Positions 25,411 to 34,848 are shown, counted from the first letter of the stretch. The stretch: 54,127 nt of DNA from an uncultured Clostridia bacterium (GCA_945787805.1 CALZID010000013.1:1-54127), one strand, 5' to 3'. Notes: generated by a model not told the origin, from the sequence alone. Numbers and translations: made by a program.

Positions 25411-26765
25411 TATACTAACCGTTCCCTAATTACTGCCGCAACGGATTCACCGAGCTCGCAGATTCTATCGTAATCTTTGCCTTCAAGCATTACACGGATA
25501 AGAGGTTCTGTTCCCGAAAGGCGAACAAGAATTCTTCCTTCGTCGCCGAGCTTTTGTTCAACCTTTTTGATTGCATTCTGAACTTCTTTGTCTTTTTTAA
25601 ACTGTGCTTTACCGAAGTTTGAAACTCTTATATTGATGAGCACTTGCGGATAAACTTCCATTTCGTCGGCAAGGTCTTTAAGCGTTCTGCCCGTATCTTT
25701 TATAACTGCTAAAAGTTGGATAGCCGAAAGCTGACCGTCACCCGTTGTTGCATATTGCAAGAAAATAATATGACCTGACTGCTCACCGCCGATGCTGTAA
25801 CCGTTTGCACTCATATTTTCAAGGACATAACGGTCGCCTACATTTGTTTTTTCACATTTAATTCCGTTTTCTTCACAGAATTTGAAAAATCCCATATTAC
25901 TCATAACAGTAACGACTGCGGTATCTTTTTTGAGTTTGCCGATTTGTTTCATATGCTTTGCGCAAACTGCTATGCACTTGTCGCCGTCAACTACTGCGCC
26001 CGTATGGTCAACCGCCAACATTCTGTCAGCATCACCGTCAAAAGCAAAGCCTAAATCGCAGCCCTTTTCAACAACGCATTTCTGAAGCTGTTCAAGATGA
26101 GTTGAGCCGCAATCTTTGTTGATGTTCACTCCGTCGGGGCTTGCATTTATAACAACGACTTCTGCGCCGAGACGGGTGAAAAGCTCTTCTGCCGAAACAC
26201 TTGAAGAACCGTTTGCACAGTCCAGAGCAATTTTATAGCCTTTAAAGCTCATATTTGTTGCAGAGAGAAGATGCTCGATATAATCAGCCACCGCATCTGT
26301 TTTTATCGTAACTCTGCCGACTTCGCCGCCGATTGGTTCGGGGATTTCCGCAGCATTATCAAGTATGATTTCTTCAATCTCATTTTCCAACGCATCGGGT
26401 AATTTGTATCCGTTACCTTGGAAAATTTTAATTCCGTTATATTCACAAGGATTGTGCGATGCGGAAATCATTACACCTGCATCACAATCATATTTGCGAA
26501 CGAGAAAAGCCACTGCCGGCGTGGGAACAACCCCGATTTGCAAAACATCGGCGCCGACCGAGCACAGTCCCGCTGAAATTGCGCTTTCAAGCATTTGTGA
26601 AGATGCACGGGTATCCATACCGATTAGCACCTTCGGTCTGTTGTTATTTTTCGAGTTCTCTATGAGCACCATAGCCGCTGCACGACCGATTTGCATTGCC
26701 AATTCACAAGTAAGCTCTGTATTTGCAACGCCTCTTGCTCCGTCTGTTCCGAATATTCTACCCAT
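25410..26765 (-). CDS. glmM: Phosphoglucosamine mutase
   Basis: Converts glucosamine-6-phosphate to glucosamine-1-phosphate for UDP-GlcNAc and peptidoglycan synthesis. The phosphoserine loop is ISASHNP (second serine, residue 103). The metal loop is FDGDADRML, the sugar loop GGEQSGHI, and the phosphate-binding loop RLSGTEPLIRVMLE. The length of 451 residues and the N-terminus GRIFGTDGARGVAN are typical. It lies 13 bases after ruvB. Confidence 0.97.
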   Translation of the reverse strand: MGRIFGTDGARGVANTELTCELAMQIGRAAAMVLIENSKNNNRPKVLIGMDTRASSQMLESAISAGLCSVGADVLQIGVVPTPAVAFLVRKYDCDAGVMISASHNPCEYNGIKIFQGNGYKLPDALENEIEEIILDNAAEIPEPIGGEVGRVTIKTDAVADYIEHLLSATNMSFKGYKIALDCANGSSSVSAEELFTRLGAEVVVINASPDGVNINKDCGSTHLEQLQKCVVEKGCDLGFAFDGDADRMLAVDHTGAVVDGDKCIAVCAKHMKQIGKLKKDTAVVTVMSNMGFFKFCEENGIKCEKTNVGDRYVLENMSANGYSIGGEQSGHIIFLQYATTGDGQLSAIQLLAVIKDTGRTLKDLADEMEVYPQVLINIRVSNFGKAQFKKDKEVQNAIKKVEQKLGDEGRILVRLSGTEPLIRVMLEGKDYDRICELGESVAAVIRERLV

Positions 26766-26778
26766 TCTTTATTTCTCC

Positions 26779-27828
26779 TTAAAAAAGTGATGTTTGAGTA
26801 TTTGCTTTTTTATCTGTTTCGGGTGCTTTAAGCCCTAAATGTTCATAAGCCAACGGTGTTGCCACTCTGCCCCTTGGGGTTTTGGCAAGAAACCCGATTT
26901 GCATTAAATATGGCTCGTAAACATCTTCGATTGTAACCGCTTCTTCACCGATTGTTGCCGCAAGGGTTTCAAGCCCCACGGGACCTCCGTTGAAGTTTTT
27001 AATCATTGTTGTGAGCATCAATCTATCAATATTATCAAGACCGATTTCGTCAATCTCCATTCTGCCGAGAGCGATTTTTGCATTATCTTCACTGATTACA
27101 CCGTTGCTCATAACCTGTGCAAAGTCACGGGCACGCTTTAAAAGTCGGTTGGCAATTCTCGGTGTTCCGCGGGAGCGAGATGCAATTTCAAGCGCTCCGC
27201 CGTCGTCAGTATAAATGTCAAGAATACCCGCACTTCTTTTTACAATTTGTGACAATTCTTCTGGTGTATAAAGTTCAAGTCTTAAAATTACGCCGAATCT
27301 GTCACGAAGGGGTGCTGTAAGCTGACCGGCACGGGTTGTTGCGCCAACGAGAGTAAAGCGTGGCAAGTCAAGACGAATGCTTCGAGCCGACGGGCCTTTG
27401 CCGATAATAATATCAAGGGCATTATCTTCCATTGCGGGATATAAAACTTCTTCAACCGCACGGGAAAGGCGATGAATTTCGTCAATGAAAAGCACATCAC
27501 CGTCATTAAGATTTGTAAGCAGCGCTGCCAAGTCACCCGGTTTTTCAATGGCGGGACCCGATGTTACTCTAATCTGCACGCCCATCTCATTTGCGATAAT
27601 ACCCGCAAGAGTGGTTTTGCCAAGCCCGGGAGGACCGTATAAAAGCACATGGTCAAGTGTATCTCCTCGTTTTTTTGCGGCTTCAATATAAATCTTTAAA
27701 TTTTCTTTTGCTTTTTCCTGACCGATATATTCCGTCAAGATTTTAGGACGGAGTGAAATTTCAATATCTCTGTCCGTTTCGGTAAAATCAGGAGTAATTA
27801 TTCTGTTTTCGTCTTGAAAATCCATCAT
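26779..27828 (-). CDS. ruvB: Holliday junction branch migration ATPase RuvB
   Basis: AAA+ motor that drives branch migration with RuvA. Walker [16 protein letters not shown], Walker [16 protein letters not shown], sensor 1 [21 protein letters not shown] and the C-terminal winged helix ending LGLKAPE are present. The length is 349 residues. GGGAGA precedes a double ATG start. It begins 2 bases after ruvA. Confidence 0.97.
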   Translation of the reverse strand: MMDFQDENRIITPDFTETDRDIEISLRPKILTEYIGQEKAKENLKIYIEAAKKRGDTLDHVLLYGPPGLGKTTLAGIIANEMGVQIRVTSGPAIEKPGDLAALLTNLNDGDVLFIDEIHRLSRAVEEVLYPAMEDNALDIIIGKGPSARSIRLDLPRFTLVGATTRAGQLTAPLRDRFGVILRLELYTPEELSQIVKRSAGILDIYTDDGGALEIASRSRGTPRIANRLLKRARDFAQVMSNGVISEDNAKIALGRMEIDEIGLDNIDRLMLTTMIKNFNGGPVGLETLAATIGEEAVTIEDVYEPYLMQIGFLAKTPRGRVATPLAYEHLGLKAPETDKKANTQTSLF

Positions 27829-27830
27829 TT

Positions 27831-28436
27831 TTATCTCCCTATCATAAGTTTAAGCGCCTGCTTAATGATTTCTTCAACAGAAAGTGAAGCATCAATTTTG
27901 CTAACCGCAACACTTGCGTCTGTTTGAGAATAGCCGAGCATTTCAAGTGCCGCAACTGCTTCGGCTGTATTGGAATTTTCCATTGTGGCTGATACGGTTG
28001 ATACATCAAAATCACTGTTTGAAGCTGTGTCAAGCTTGCCGACTTTATCTTTCAATTCCATAACTATTCTTTGGGCAAGCTTCGGACCCACACCGTTTGC
28101 TTTTGTGAGAGCCTTATAGTCCCCTGCGGCGATACTTAAAACAACCTTATCCGATGACATTTCGGAAAGAATTGCAAGTGCCATTTTAGGACCGACACCG
28201 TTGACTGTTATAAGCATTTTAAAGCAGTCCATTTCAGTTTTATCGTAAAATCCAAAAAGCTCAATTGCATCTTCACGGACATTCATATAAGTGTAAAGAG
28301 TGACCTTTGCGCCTATTGACGCACATTTTTGAGATGTTGTTAAAGTTGTGATACAATGAAATGCAACACCGTTTACATCAAGGGCTACCATTGATGTATC
28401 AAATGCCACCACATTGCCTGTTACCGAATAAATCAT
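27831..28436 (-). CDS. ruvA: Holliday junction DNA-binding protein RuvA
   Basis: Tetrameric junction-binding partner of RuvB and RuvC. An OB fold at the N-terminus ([11 protein letters not shown] ... VNGVAFHC), two helix-hairpin-helix motifs ([17 protein letters not shown] and [19 protein letters not shown]), a flexible linker and the C-terminal RuvB-binding helices (EALEMLGY-like [15 protein letters not shown]) are all visible in 201 residues. It lies 12 bases after ruvC. Confidence 0.97.
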   Translation of the reverse strand: MIYSVTGNVVAFDTSMVALDVNGVAFHCITTLTTSQKCASIGAKVTLYTYMNVREDAIELFGFYDKTEMDCFKMLITVNGVGPKMALAILSEMSSDKVVLSIAAGDYKALTKANGVGPKLAQRIVMELKDKVGKLDTASNSDFDVSTVSATMENSNTAEAVAALEMLGYSQTDASVAVSKIDASLSVEEIIKQALKLMIGR

Positions 28437-28448
28437 AATATTTTTCCT

Positions 28449-28949
28449 TTATTTTAGTTTATTTAATCTTCCCATCAGCGAGCCGCTTGCGTGTGCATGG
28501 CAGATTGCCATTGCAAGAGCATCGGCAGTATCGTCGGGCTTTGGAATTTTTTCAAGTTTTAAGATAACTCTTGTCATCTCTTGCACTTGCTTTTTCTCTG
28601 CTCTGCCATAGCCCACCACACTCTGTTTTACTTGCAGGGGTGTGTATTCAAAAATTTCCAAATTATTTTTCTGTGCCGCAAGGTTGATAACTCCCCTTGC
28701 CTGAGCTACATCAATAACTGTTTTTGCATTGGTATTGTAGAAAAGCTTTTCAATAGCCATTGCTTCGGGTTTATATTTATTTATGATATCCTGTATTCCG
28801 TCATAAACGGTTTCAAGCCGCTCATTGAAGGGCGTTTTTGCCTCGGTCGTGACCGCACCGTAAGCCACCACTTGAAAGCGATTTGCCGTATAGTCGATAA
28901 CTCCCCAACCCACTATTGCATAGCCCGGGTCAATGCCTAAAATAATCAT
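28449..28949 (-). CDS. ruvC: Holliday junction resolvase RuvC
   Basis: Endonuclease that cuts Holliday junctions. The four acidic active-site residues are in ILGIDPGYA, AIEKLFYN and the C-terminal DDTADALAMAICHAH. The length of 166 residues is standard. It is the first gene of the long operon and directly follows a strong promoter; the start has GAGG nine bases upstream. Confidence 0.97.
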   Translation of the reverse strand: MIILGIDPGYAIVGWGVIDYTANRFQVVAYGAVTTEAKTPFNERLETVYDGIQDIINKYKPEAMAIEKLFYNTNAKTVIDVAQARGVINLAAQKNNLEIFEYTPLQVKQSVVGYGRAEKKQVQEMTRVILKLEKIPKPDDTADALAMAICHAHASGSLMGRLNKLK

Positions 28950-28978
28950 TGCATACTACCTCATTGTATAATCAATCA

Positions 28979-29007
28979 ATTATATCATATTACATTATAA
29001 ATGGCAA
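28979..29007 (-). promoter_or_regulatory. Promoter of the ruvC-to-clpE operon
   Basis: TTGCCA, 17 bases, perfect TATAAT on the minus strand, 30 bases before ruvC. It sits just after the der terminator. No internal terminator is seen between here and clpE, and gene gaps are at most 17 bases or overlaps, so 13 genes may be co-transcribed. Confidence 0.82.
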
Positions 29008-29008
29008 G

Positions 29009-29037
29009 AAAAAAAGGGACTAAAACAGTCCCTTTTT
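29009..29037 (-). terminator. Terminator of der
   Basis: AAAAAGGGACT, GTTTT loop, AGTCCC and seven T on the minus strand, 27 bases past the der stop. Confidence 0.92.
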
Positions 29038-29063
29038 GCACATTATTTTCAGTTTATTAACAA

Positions 29064-30395
29064 TTACTTTTTATTGTTTTTGTCCCGCTCACGGATTACA
29101 AAGCGTGTGGGAGTACCTTCAAGTCCGAAAACTTCACGGATTTGGTTATCAATATAACGCTGATAACTATAATGAAATAAGTCTTTATTATTTACAAAAC
29201 ACACGAATGTGGGAGGTCTTGTTGACGCTTGTGTCATATAGTAAATCTTCAAGCGCTTGCCTTTATCCGACGGCGGTTGAACACGGGCGGTCGCCGATGC
29301 CAAAACATCGTTAAGCTTGCCTGTTGAAATTCGCATTGCATTTTGTGTATCAACAAATTTAATAAGCTCAAAAAGTCGGTCAAGTCTTTGCCCCGTTTTT
29401 GCCGAAATGAAAATTATGGGCGCATAACTCATAAACGAAAAATCATTCATAAGTTTTTTGCGGTATTTATCCATTGTGTTACCGTCTTTTTCGACTAAAT
29501 CCCACTTATTGACTGCGATAATACAAGCCTTGCCCAATTCGTGAGCGATACCTGCAACCTTGGAATCCTGCTCTGTAAAGCCTTCAACGGCGTCAATCAT
29601 AATAACGCAGACATCAGCTCTTTCAACTGCCATTTGAGCACGGATTACCGAGTATTTTTCAATCTGGTCTTCCACTTTACTTTTACGGCGAAGTCCCGCA
29701 GTATCAATAAACATAAATGAACCGAATTCATTGTCGATATAAGTATCGGTTGCGTCCCTTGTTGTGCCGGCGATATTTGAAACGATTACTCTTTCTTCGC
29801 CTGCAATTTTATTGATAAGTGAAGATTTACCCGCATTGGGTTTGCCGATAACCGCAACCTTTACCGTATCGCTTTCGTCTTCAAGCCCTGCATCTTCGGG
29901 CAAATATTCGAGAATTTTATCAAGCAAGTCACCTGTTCCGTGACCGTGAGCCGCAGAAACCTGAATGGGGTCGCCGAGTCCTAAATTATAAAACTCATAA
30001 AACTCCGCCGGAGGTTCGCCCAAAGAGTCCGACTTATTAACGCACAAAATAATGGGCTTATTGCTTTTTATGAGCATTGTTGCCACTTCTTCGTCAGTTG
30101 CAACAACACCCGTTCTCACATCTGTTACAAATACAATTACATCTGCACTGTCAATGGCAAGCTGTGCCTGACGGCGCATCTGAGAAAGAATTATATCGTC
30201 TGAATACGGCTCGATACCGCCTGTATCAATAAGCAACATCTGTCTGCCCAGCCACTCGCAGTCACCGTAAATTCTGTCACGGGTAACACCGGGTGTATCG
30301 TCAACTATTGAAAGCCTTTTACCGATAAGTTTATTAAAAAGTGTTGATTTGCCCACATTGGGACGCCCCACAATTGCTATAACGGGTTTTACCAT
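29064..30395 (-). CDS. der: Ribosome biogenesis GTPase Der
   Basis: Double-GTPase needed for 50S subunit assembly. The first G domain begins with GRPNVGKSTLFNKL, has DTGG and NKSD; the second begins with GKPNAGKSSLINKI, has DTAGLRRKSKVED and NKWD. A C-terminal KH-like domain (KIYYMTQASTRPPTFVCFVN ... GTPTRFVIRER) completes the 443 residues. Its ATG overlaps the stop of the DUF512 gene by 1 base. Confidence 0.97.
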   Translation of the reverse strand: MVKPVIAIVGRPNVGKSTLFNKLIGKRLSIVDDTPGVTRDRIYGDCEWLGRQMLLIDTGGIEPYSDDIILSQMRRQAQLAIDSADVIVFVTDVRTGVVATDEEVATMLIKSNKPIILCVNKSDSLGEPPAEFYEFYNLGLGDPIQVSAAHGHGTGDLLDKILEYLPEDAGLEDESDTVKVAVIGKPNAGKSSLINKIAGEERVIVSNIAGTTRDATDTYIDNEFGSFMFIDTAGLRRKSKVEDQIEKYSVIRAQMAVERADVCVIMIDAVEGFTEQDSKVAGIAHELGKACIIAVNKWDLVEKDGNTMDKYRKKLMNDFSFMSYAPIIFISAKTGQRLDRLFELIKFVDTQNAMRISTGKLNDVLASATARVQPPSDKGKRLKIYYMTQASTRPPTFVCFVNNKDLFHYSYQRYIDNQIREVFGLEGTPTRFVIRERDKNNKK

Positions 30396-31708
30396 TATTT
30401 CACCCCCAAAATATCTCTTAAAAGCTGACCGCCACCGCCGACTGTCAACACAATTTTCACATTTAGTTTTTCTTCTAATTCTTCGACTGTCATATCGTCA
30501 AGGAATTTATTTTTGTTTTCGGTACGGTTTGTATAATCGCTAATCATTGAATGAGGCAACAACAAATAATCACCGAAATCTGTATCTTTCAACTGTTCAT
30601 GCAAGTCGATACCTGTGATGAGTCCTGAAACTGTTATAGTTTCACCGAAAAAGTTATTGATTATTTTTTGAACTTTTATTTCTATATTGTATTTTTCTTC
30701 TGCCTTTTTGCAAAGAGCCGAAAGGTAGGGATAAAAATCAACGCCCGTTGCCAAGGTTACTTTTTTATTGTTCGGCATTTCATCAGAATTTTCAAGCTCA
30801 TAAATGAAATCGTCGCAGAATGAACGGACTAATCCCACACCGTTATCAAGCTGCGGATAGTCATCATAATAATCACCGTTGGGCAATTCTCTTTCTGCCT
30901 TAATGAAAAACTCGTCGGCGGGATAAACAAGACCTGTTCCCAATTCTTTACGGAATTTTTGAGAATATTCTTCGATAATGTCAATAGTTTCCCCGGCAGT
31001 TTGCTTATTATAGGGTTCAAGCTTTTCTAAACCGTCACGGAATTTTGTGAGCCCCACGGGGACTGCCGCAATACTTTGCACCGACGGATACATTGCAGAA
31101 AGCTGCTCAATACTGTATTTCAATTCGTCACCGTCGTTAATACCGGGACACAACACAAGCTGAGTATTCATTTGAATTCCCGCATCTGCCAATCTCTTAA
31201 TGATTTCAAGGCTTTTGCCCGCATTTTTATTTTTCATCATCTGCACACGGAGTTCGGGATTCATTGTATGAACCGAAATATTCACAGGGCTTATATGCAT
31301 TTTTATTATACGCCTGATTTCGTGCTCTGAAATGTTGGTAAGAGTTATATAGTTGCCGAAAAGGAACGAAAGTCGGCTATCGTCATCTTTGAAATAAAGG
31401 CTTTCACGCATACCCTTTGGCATCTGGTCAATAAAGCAGAAAACGCATTTGTTTTTACAATGCTGTTGCTTGTCCATTAAAAAGCTTCCGAATTCAAGAC
31501 CGCAGTTTTGTGCATTTGCTTTTAAAACTTTATAGCTTGAATCGGCGCATTTAAAAGTTAGAGTGACATCACCGTCTGCCATATAAAAATCGTAATCGAG
31601 AATATCTAAAATCTCGTTACCGTTGATTTTTAAAAGCTCATCCCCCGCCATTATGCCTTTTTGGGCACATTTTGACAAGGCTTTTACTTTATTTATTTTT
31701 ACTGACAC
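30395..31708 (-). CDS. DUF512 protein with PDZ and radical-SAM-like domains
   Basis: A 437-residue conserved protein of clostridia and cyanobacteria. A short N-terminal PDZ-like domain (GIMAGDELLKINGNEILDIL) is followed by a radical-SAM-type Cys cluster CKNKCVFCFIDQMP near residue 84 and the C-terminal DUF512 region (TGVDFYPYL, ending LTVGGGGQLLRDILG). Function is unknown. Constant linkage to der suggests ribosome assembly or rRNA modification (inference). The start is GTG with AGGTGAT; no better ATG is in frame. It overlaps der by 1 base. Confidence 0.88.
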   Translation of the reverse strand: MSVKINKVKALSKCAQKGIMAGDELLKINGNEILDILDYDFYMADGDVTLTFKCADSSYKVLKANAQNCGLEFGSFLMDKQQHCKNKCVFCFIDQMPKGMRESLYFKDDDSRLSFLFGNYITLTNISEHEIRRIIKMHISPVNISVHTMNPELRVQMMKNKNAGKSLEIIKRLADAGIQMNTQLVLCPGINDGDELKYSIEQLSAMYPSVQSIAAVPVGLTKFRDGLEKLEPYNKQTAGETIDIIEEYSQKFRKELGTGLVYPADEFFIKAERELPNGDYYDDYPQLDNGVGLVRSFCDDFIYELENSDEMPNNKKVTLATGVDFYPYLSALCKKAEEKYNIEIKVQKIINNFFGETITVSGLITGIDLHEQLKDTDFGDYLLLPHSMISDYTNRTENKNKFLDDMTVEELEEKLNVKIVLTVGGGGQLLRDILGVK

Positions 31709-31743
31709 GGAATATCACCTGCCTTCGTTTTTATGCAAGACTA

Positions 31744-31774
31744 AAAGGCGGAGAGAAATCGTTCTTTCCGCCTT
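31744..31774 (-). terminator. Terminator of rpmF
   Basis: AAGGCGGA-stem around a short loop (CGAT) with TTTTAG on the minus strand, behind the rpmF stop. It separates rpmF from the DUF512-der pair. Confidence 0.85.
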
Positions 31775-31794
31775 GCTTTAATCAATAAAGAAAA

Positions 31795-31983
31795 TTAAGC
31801 TTCTTCTTTAACTGCAACAACTTGTCTGCCTTTATATTGTCCGCATTCGCCGCAAACTCTATGAGGTCTCTTGTAGCCGCCGCAATTCGGGCACTTAACA
31901 AGCTCAGGAGCTGTCATCTTCCAAACGTTTGAACGTCTCTTATCTCTTCTTGTTTTTGATACTCTTCTCTTAGGTACTGCCAT
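31795..31983 (-). CDS. rpmF: 50S ribosomal protein L32
   Basis: L32, 62 residues: MAVPKRRVSKTRRDKRRSN start and a zinc ribbon CPNCGGYKRPHRVCGECG (two CxxC). The ATG at 31983 has GGGAGGTG. It is paired with the yceD-like gene upstream, the classic yceD-rpmF arrangement. Confidence 0.98.
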   Translation of the reverse strand: MAVPKRRVSKTRRDKRRSNVWKMTAPELVKCPNCGGYKRPHRVCGECGQYKGRQVVAVKEEA

Positions 31984-32021
31984 TTGGGGCACCTCCCTTT
32001 AATATTTTAAATAAAATTTAA

Positions 32022-32516
32022 CTATTCATCAAGCAACGACAGTAACGCTGCCAATCGCGGGTCAACATCTTTCTTGCAATCACACTTGCCTTCGTTAAGA
32101 TTTTTACCGCACTTTGCACAAAGCCCTTTACATTCTTCATTACACAAAAAACTAAATGGCAATGAAAAAATGATATCTTCACAAACAAGTGAATCTAAAT
32201 CAAGCAACGAATTTTCGACTATTATATAGTCGTCATTTTCGTCGTCTTCAAGGCTTTTTGCCAGTAAATGCCCGAATTCAATCTCGAAGTCTTTCTTGAA
32301 GTCTTCTGCACATCGACTGCAAACCACGGTTGCTGAAAACTTAGCTTTTCCTGATAACGACACAATTCCGGTGTTATTCTCGATTTTACCACTAACCGCA
32401 ATACCCGGTGCGTCAAGTGAAATATCATCAGAAAGAGAGTATTCAGGTTCAAAAGAATAGTCGAACTGCTTTTTTGAGCCTTCAATATTAAAAATCTGTT
32501 CAAGTTGAATTTGCAT
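32022..32516 (-). CDS. YceD family protein (DUF177)
   Basis: A 164-residue protein of the YceD/DUF177 family, linked to 23S rRNA accumulation in plants and bacteria. It has a CSRC pair in the middle (VVCSRCAEDF) and a cysteine-rich C-terminus (CNEECKGLCAKCGKNLNEGK plus CDCKK), probably metal-binding. The ATG at 32516 has AAAGGTG; the GTG three codons earlier overlaps the ribosome site. It is co-transcribed with rpmF. Confidence 0.93.
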   Translation of the reverse strand: MQIQLEQIFNIEGSKKQFDYSFEPEYSLSDDISLDAPGIAVSGKIENNTGIVSLSGKAKFSATVVCSRCAEDFKKDFEIEFGHLLAKSLEDDENDDYIIVENSLLDLDSLVCEDIIFSLPFSFLCNEECKGLCAKCGKNLNEGKCDCKKDVDPRLAALLSLLDE

Positions 32517-32562
32517 TGCATTCACCTTTCGATGTGAACAACTTTACTTATTCACCCGAATT

Positions 32563-32591
32563 ATTATATATGTATATTTTGTTTTTGTCAA
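32563..32591 (-). promoter_or_regulatory. Promoter of yceD-rpmF
   Basis: Perfect TTGACA, 17 bases, perfect TATAAT on the minus strand, 47 bases before the start. This is one of the strongest promoters in the window, fitting a ribosomal protein operon. Confidence 0.92.
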
Positions 32592-32645
32592 CAATAAAAG
32601 TCAAAATATTTTGATAAAAGCGCAGAAAAAAGCGGTGAAGTCTTA

Positions 32646-32922
32646 TGCCGAGCACTGGTAAGGCAGTGTTTGTTTCTCGGGCAAAAATTCCCCGTATTAT
32701 TGCCAAAAAGTCTCACAAGGCGTTAGCCTTGCATCGTTTTTTGGCTTCAATACAAGAAATTTTGTGCTCCTACGAAACTGCGAAGCACTTTAAAATATAA
32801 ATTTTGGATGCAAGAAAAGGCAAATCCCCCCGATAATGCTGACGCATATCGTGGGGGATTTAACGCATTATTGCGCCAAAATTTCATGTTTTAAAGAAAT
32901 ACTTCCTTATCAGTGCTCGGCA
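32646..32922. mobile_element. MITE-like element with inverted ends
   Basis: A 277-bp element. The outer 18 bases, TGCCGAGCACTGGTAAGG (left) and CCTTATCAGTGCTCGGCA (right), are inverted repeats with one mismatch, and similarity continues to about 30 bases (AGT-TTT-TTT steps). TA flanks both ends, compatible with a TA target duplication as made by Tc1/mariner or IS630-type transposases. No open frame of note lies inside. Internal hairpins are CAAGGC-GTTA-GCCTTG (32716-32731) and a strong AAATCCCCC..GGGGGATTT stem (32822-32861). A structured RNA gene is the alternative. Confidence 0.6.
32822..32861. repeat. Strong hairpin inside the MITE-like element
   Basis: AAATCCCCC plus CGATA pairs with TATCG plus GGGGGATTT (one bulged T) around an 11-base loop. 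Confidence 0.75.
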
Positions 32923-32946
32923 TACTCCACCGCAGTTTTATTTTGA

Positions 32947-33375
32947 TTAGTTGATTTTTTCGCAATATTCAAACATTGCTTTCGGAAGATCTTCTAATTC
33001 ACTTGAAATTGTGAATGTGAACTTTGTATCGGAAATCTTTGAAAGAGCGTCAACCTTTTTAAGAAATGCAGCGAGTGCTTCGCCTGTTCTTTCACTGTCT
33101 TCTGCAATTCTGTATGTTGCATCAACAAAGATATCAGTAATATCATGGTCGCCTGCACAGATACCGCTTAAAAAGCCGTAGAAAGCATCATAACCGTTGA
33201 CTGCGAAAACATCTGTTGCAACGAGTCTTGCACGATAATTTACATCGTATGTAAGTTTTGTTTCTTTTTCAACGCAAACCACGTTTCCGCTGGATACGTG
33301 AACTGCGTCGTTAACTTTTTCTACGAGTACCTTTGTTTTTCCTGTTCCTTTTTTACCGATAATAAGAGAAATCAT
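32947..33375 (-). CDS. Small P-loop ATP-binding protein of unknown role
   Basis: A 142-residue protein starting MISLIIGKKGTGKTKVLVEK, an intact Walker A. A later ITDIFVDATYR could be Walker B-like. The rest has alternating strands and helices like a minimal P-loop NTPase with no extra domain. Databases often call such clostridial proteins 'PilT-like', but nothing here supports pilus function. AGGAGGA precedes the ATG. It follows pgi by 47 bases, with no terminator seen, so it is probably co-transcribed with pgi. Confidence 0.8.
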   Translation of the reverse strand: MISLIIGKKGTGKTKVLVEKVNDAVHVSSGNVVCVEKETKLTYDVNYRARLVATDVFAVNGYDAFYGFLSGICAGDHDITDIFVDATYRIAEDSERTGEALAAFLKKVDALSKISDTKFTFTISSELEDLPKAMFEYCEKIN

Positions 33376-33422
33376 ATTATCTCCTCCTATATATTTATTA
33401 TCCGCATAAAGCGGTTTTTCCC

Positions 33423-34760
33423 TTAATTTAATCTTGCTAAAAGCTCTGCTGCCTGTGCTTCGTAACCGGGCTTGCCGAGAAGCGCAAACATATTCTTTTT
33501 ATAACTTTCAACACCCGGTTGGTTAAACGGATTAACACCCAGCACATAGCCTGAAATTGCGCATGCTTTCTCGAAGAAATAAACGAGATAGCCGAATTCA
33601 TAAGCGTTCATTTCAGGAACTTCAATGCAGATGTTGGGCACACCGCCGTCAACATGGGCTAAAAGTGTTCCTTCATAAGCCTTACGGTTAACAAAATCCA
33701 TTGTTTTACCTGCAAGGAAGTTAAGACCGTCGGCATTGACTTCGTCTTCTTTTATCAAGACTTCTCTCTTTGGCTTTGAGAATACAACGGATGTTTCAAA
33801 AAGCATTCTCACACCGTCCTGAATATATTGACCCATTGAGTGTAGGTCTGTTGAACAAACAACACTTGCCGGGAAAATACCTTTGCCGTCTTTGCCTTCG
33901 CTTTCGCCGAAAAGCTGCTTAAACCATTCATTCATCATTGTATAGTCAGGCTCATAAGCAACCATAAGCTCAACTGCTTTGCCCTTGCCTAAAAGGATAT
34001 TACGGATTGCCGCATATTTATAGCAATCGTTCTTTTGGATATCGCATACGCTGTAATTCTCACGGGCATCTCTTGCGCCCTGCATCATTTTTTCAATGTC
34101 AATTCCCGCAACTGCGATTGGGAGAAGACCGACTGCAGTCAGCACTGAATATCTTCCGCCCACATCATCGGGCACTACGAATGTTTCATAGCCTGCTTTA
34201 TCAGAGAATTCTTTAAGTGTTCCCTTTGCCTTATCTGTTGTGACATATATTCTCTTTGCGGCTTCTTCTTCACCGTATTTTTCAATAAGAAGCTCACGGA
34301 AAATGCGGAATGAAATTGCGGGCTCGGTTGTTGTGCCTGATTTTGAAATAACATTGATTGAAAAATCAACATCTTTAACAAGGTCAACAAGCTCGCTTAG
34401 AGCCGCACCGCTTATTGAGTTACCGCTGAAATAAATATTCGGTGTATCTTTTGAAATTAAATTATAATTTTGTGAAGTGCAGAATTCTATCGCTGCACGG
34501 GCGCCGAGATATGAACCGCCGATGCCGATAACAACAAGAGCTTGTGAGTCGTTTTTGATTTTTTCTGCTGCTTTTTGAATTCTTGCGAATTCTTCTTTAT
34601 CATAATTCACGGGAAGGTCAACCCAACCTAAGAAGTCAGAGCCTTCACCTGATTTGTTAATGATTTTTTCGTGTGCATCTTCAACTGCCGGTGCCATTGC
34701 ACGAAGCTCTTCTGCACTGATAAAATTCTTGACATATTTGTCATTAAGCTTTAACGCCAT
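33423..34760 (-). CDS. pgi: Glucose-6-phosphate isomerase
   Basis: Interconverts glucose-6-phosphate and fructose-6-phosphate in glycolysis. The short Gram-positive form has 445 residues. Signature elements are [15 protein letters not shown], the sugar-phosphate loop [11 protein letters not shown], the catalytic region [19 protein letters not shown] and the C-terminal [16 protein letters not shown]. It has its own promoter and runs into the P-loop gene. Confidence 0.98.
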   Translation of the reverse strand: MALKLNDKYVKNFISAEELRAMAPAVEDAHEKIINKSGEGSDFLGWVDLPVNYDKEEFARIQKAAEKIKNDSQALVVIGIGGSYLGARAAIEFCTSQNYNLISKDTPNIYFSGNSISGAALSELVDLVKDVDFSINVISKSGTTTEPAISFRIFRELLIEKYGEEEAAKRIYVTTDKAKGTLKEFSDKAGYETFVVPDDVGGRYSVLTAVGLLPIAVAGIDIEKMMQGARDARENYSVCDIQKNDCYKYAAIRNILLGKGKAVELMVAYEPDYTMMNEWFKQLFGESEGKDGKGIFPASVVCSTDLHSMGQYIQDGVRMLFETSVVFSKPKREVLIKEDEVNADGLNFLAGKTMDFVNRKAYEGTLLAHVDGGVPNICIEVPEMNAYEFGYLVYFFEKACAISGYVLGVNPFNQPGVESYKKNMFALLGKPGYEAQAAELLARLN

Positions 34761-34798
34761 TTTTTATTAGTCCTCGCTTTGCCTATTGGTTTTATAAT

Positions 34799-34827
34799 AT
34801 TTTACCCTAATTTACGGCTTTTTTCAA
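34799..34827 (-). promoter_or_regulatory. Promoter of pgi
   Basis: TTGAAA, 17 bases, TAAAAT on the minus strand, 38 bases before the pgi start. Confidence 0.75.
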
Positions 34828-34848
34828 TAGATATTCAGTAAATTTATA

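Noticed and set aside
26365-26790. 141-residue plus-strand frame
   Set aside because: Antisense of glmM, which has all catalytic motifs intact.
32646-32922. 6S RNA or other known structured RNA
   Set aside because: I see no 6S-type central bubble or known RNA motif; the terminal inverted repeats and flanking TA fit a MITE better, though an RNA is not excluded.
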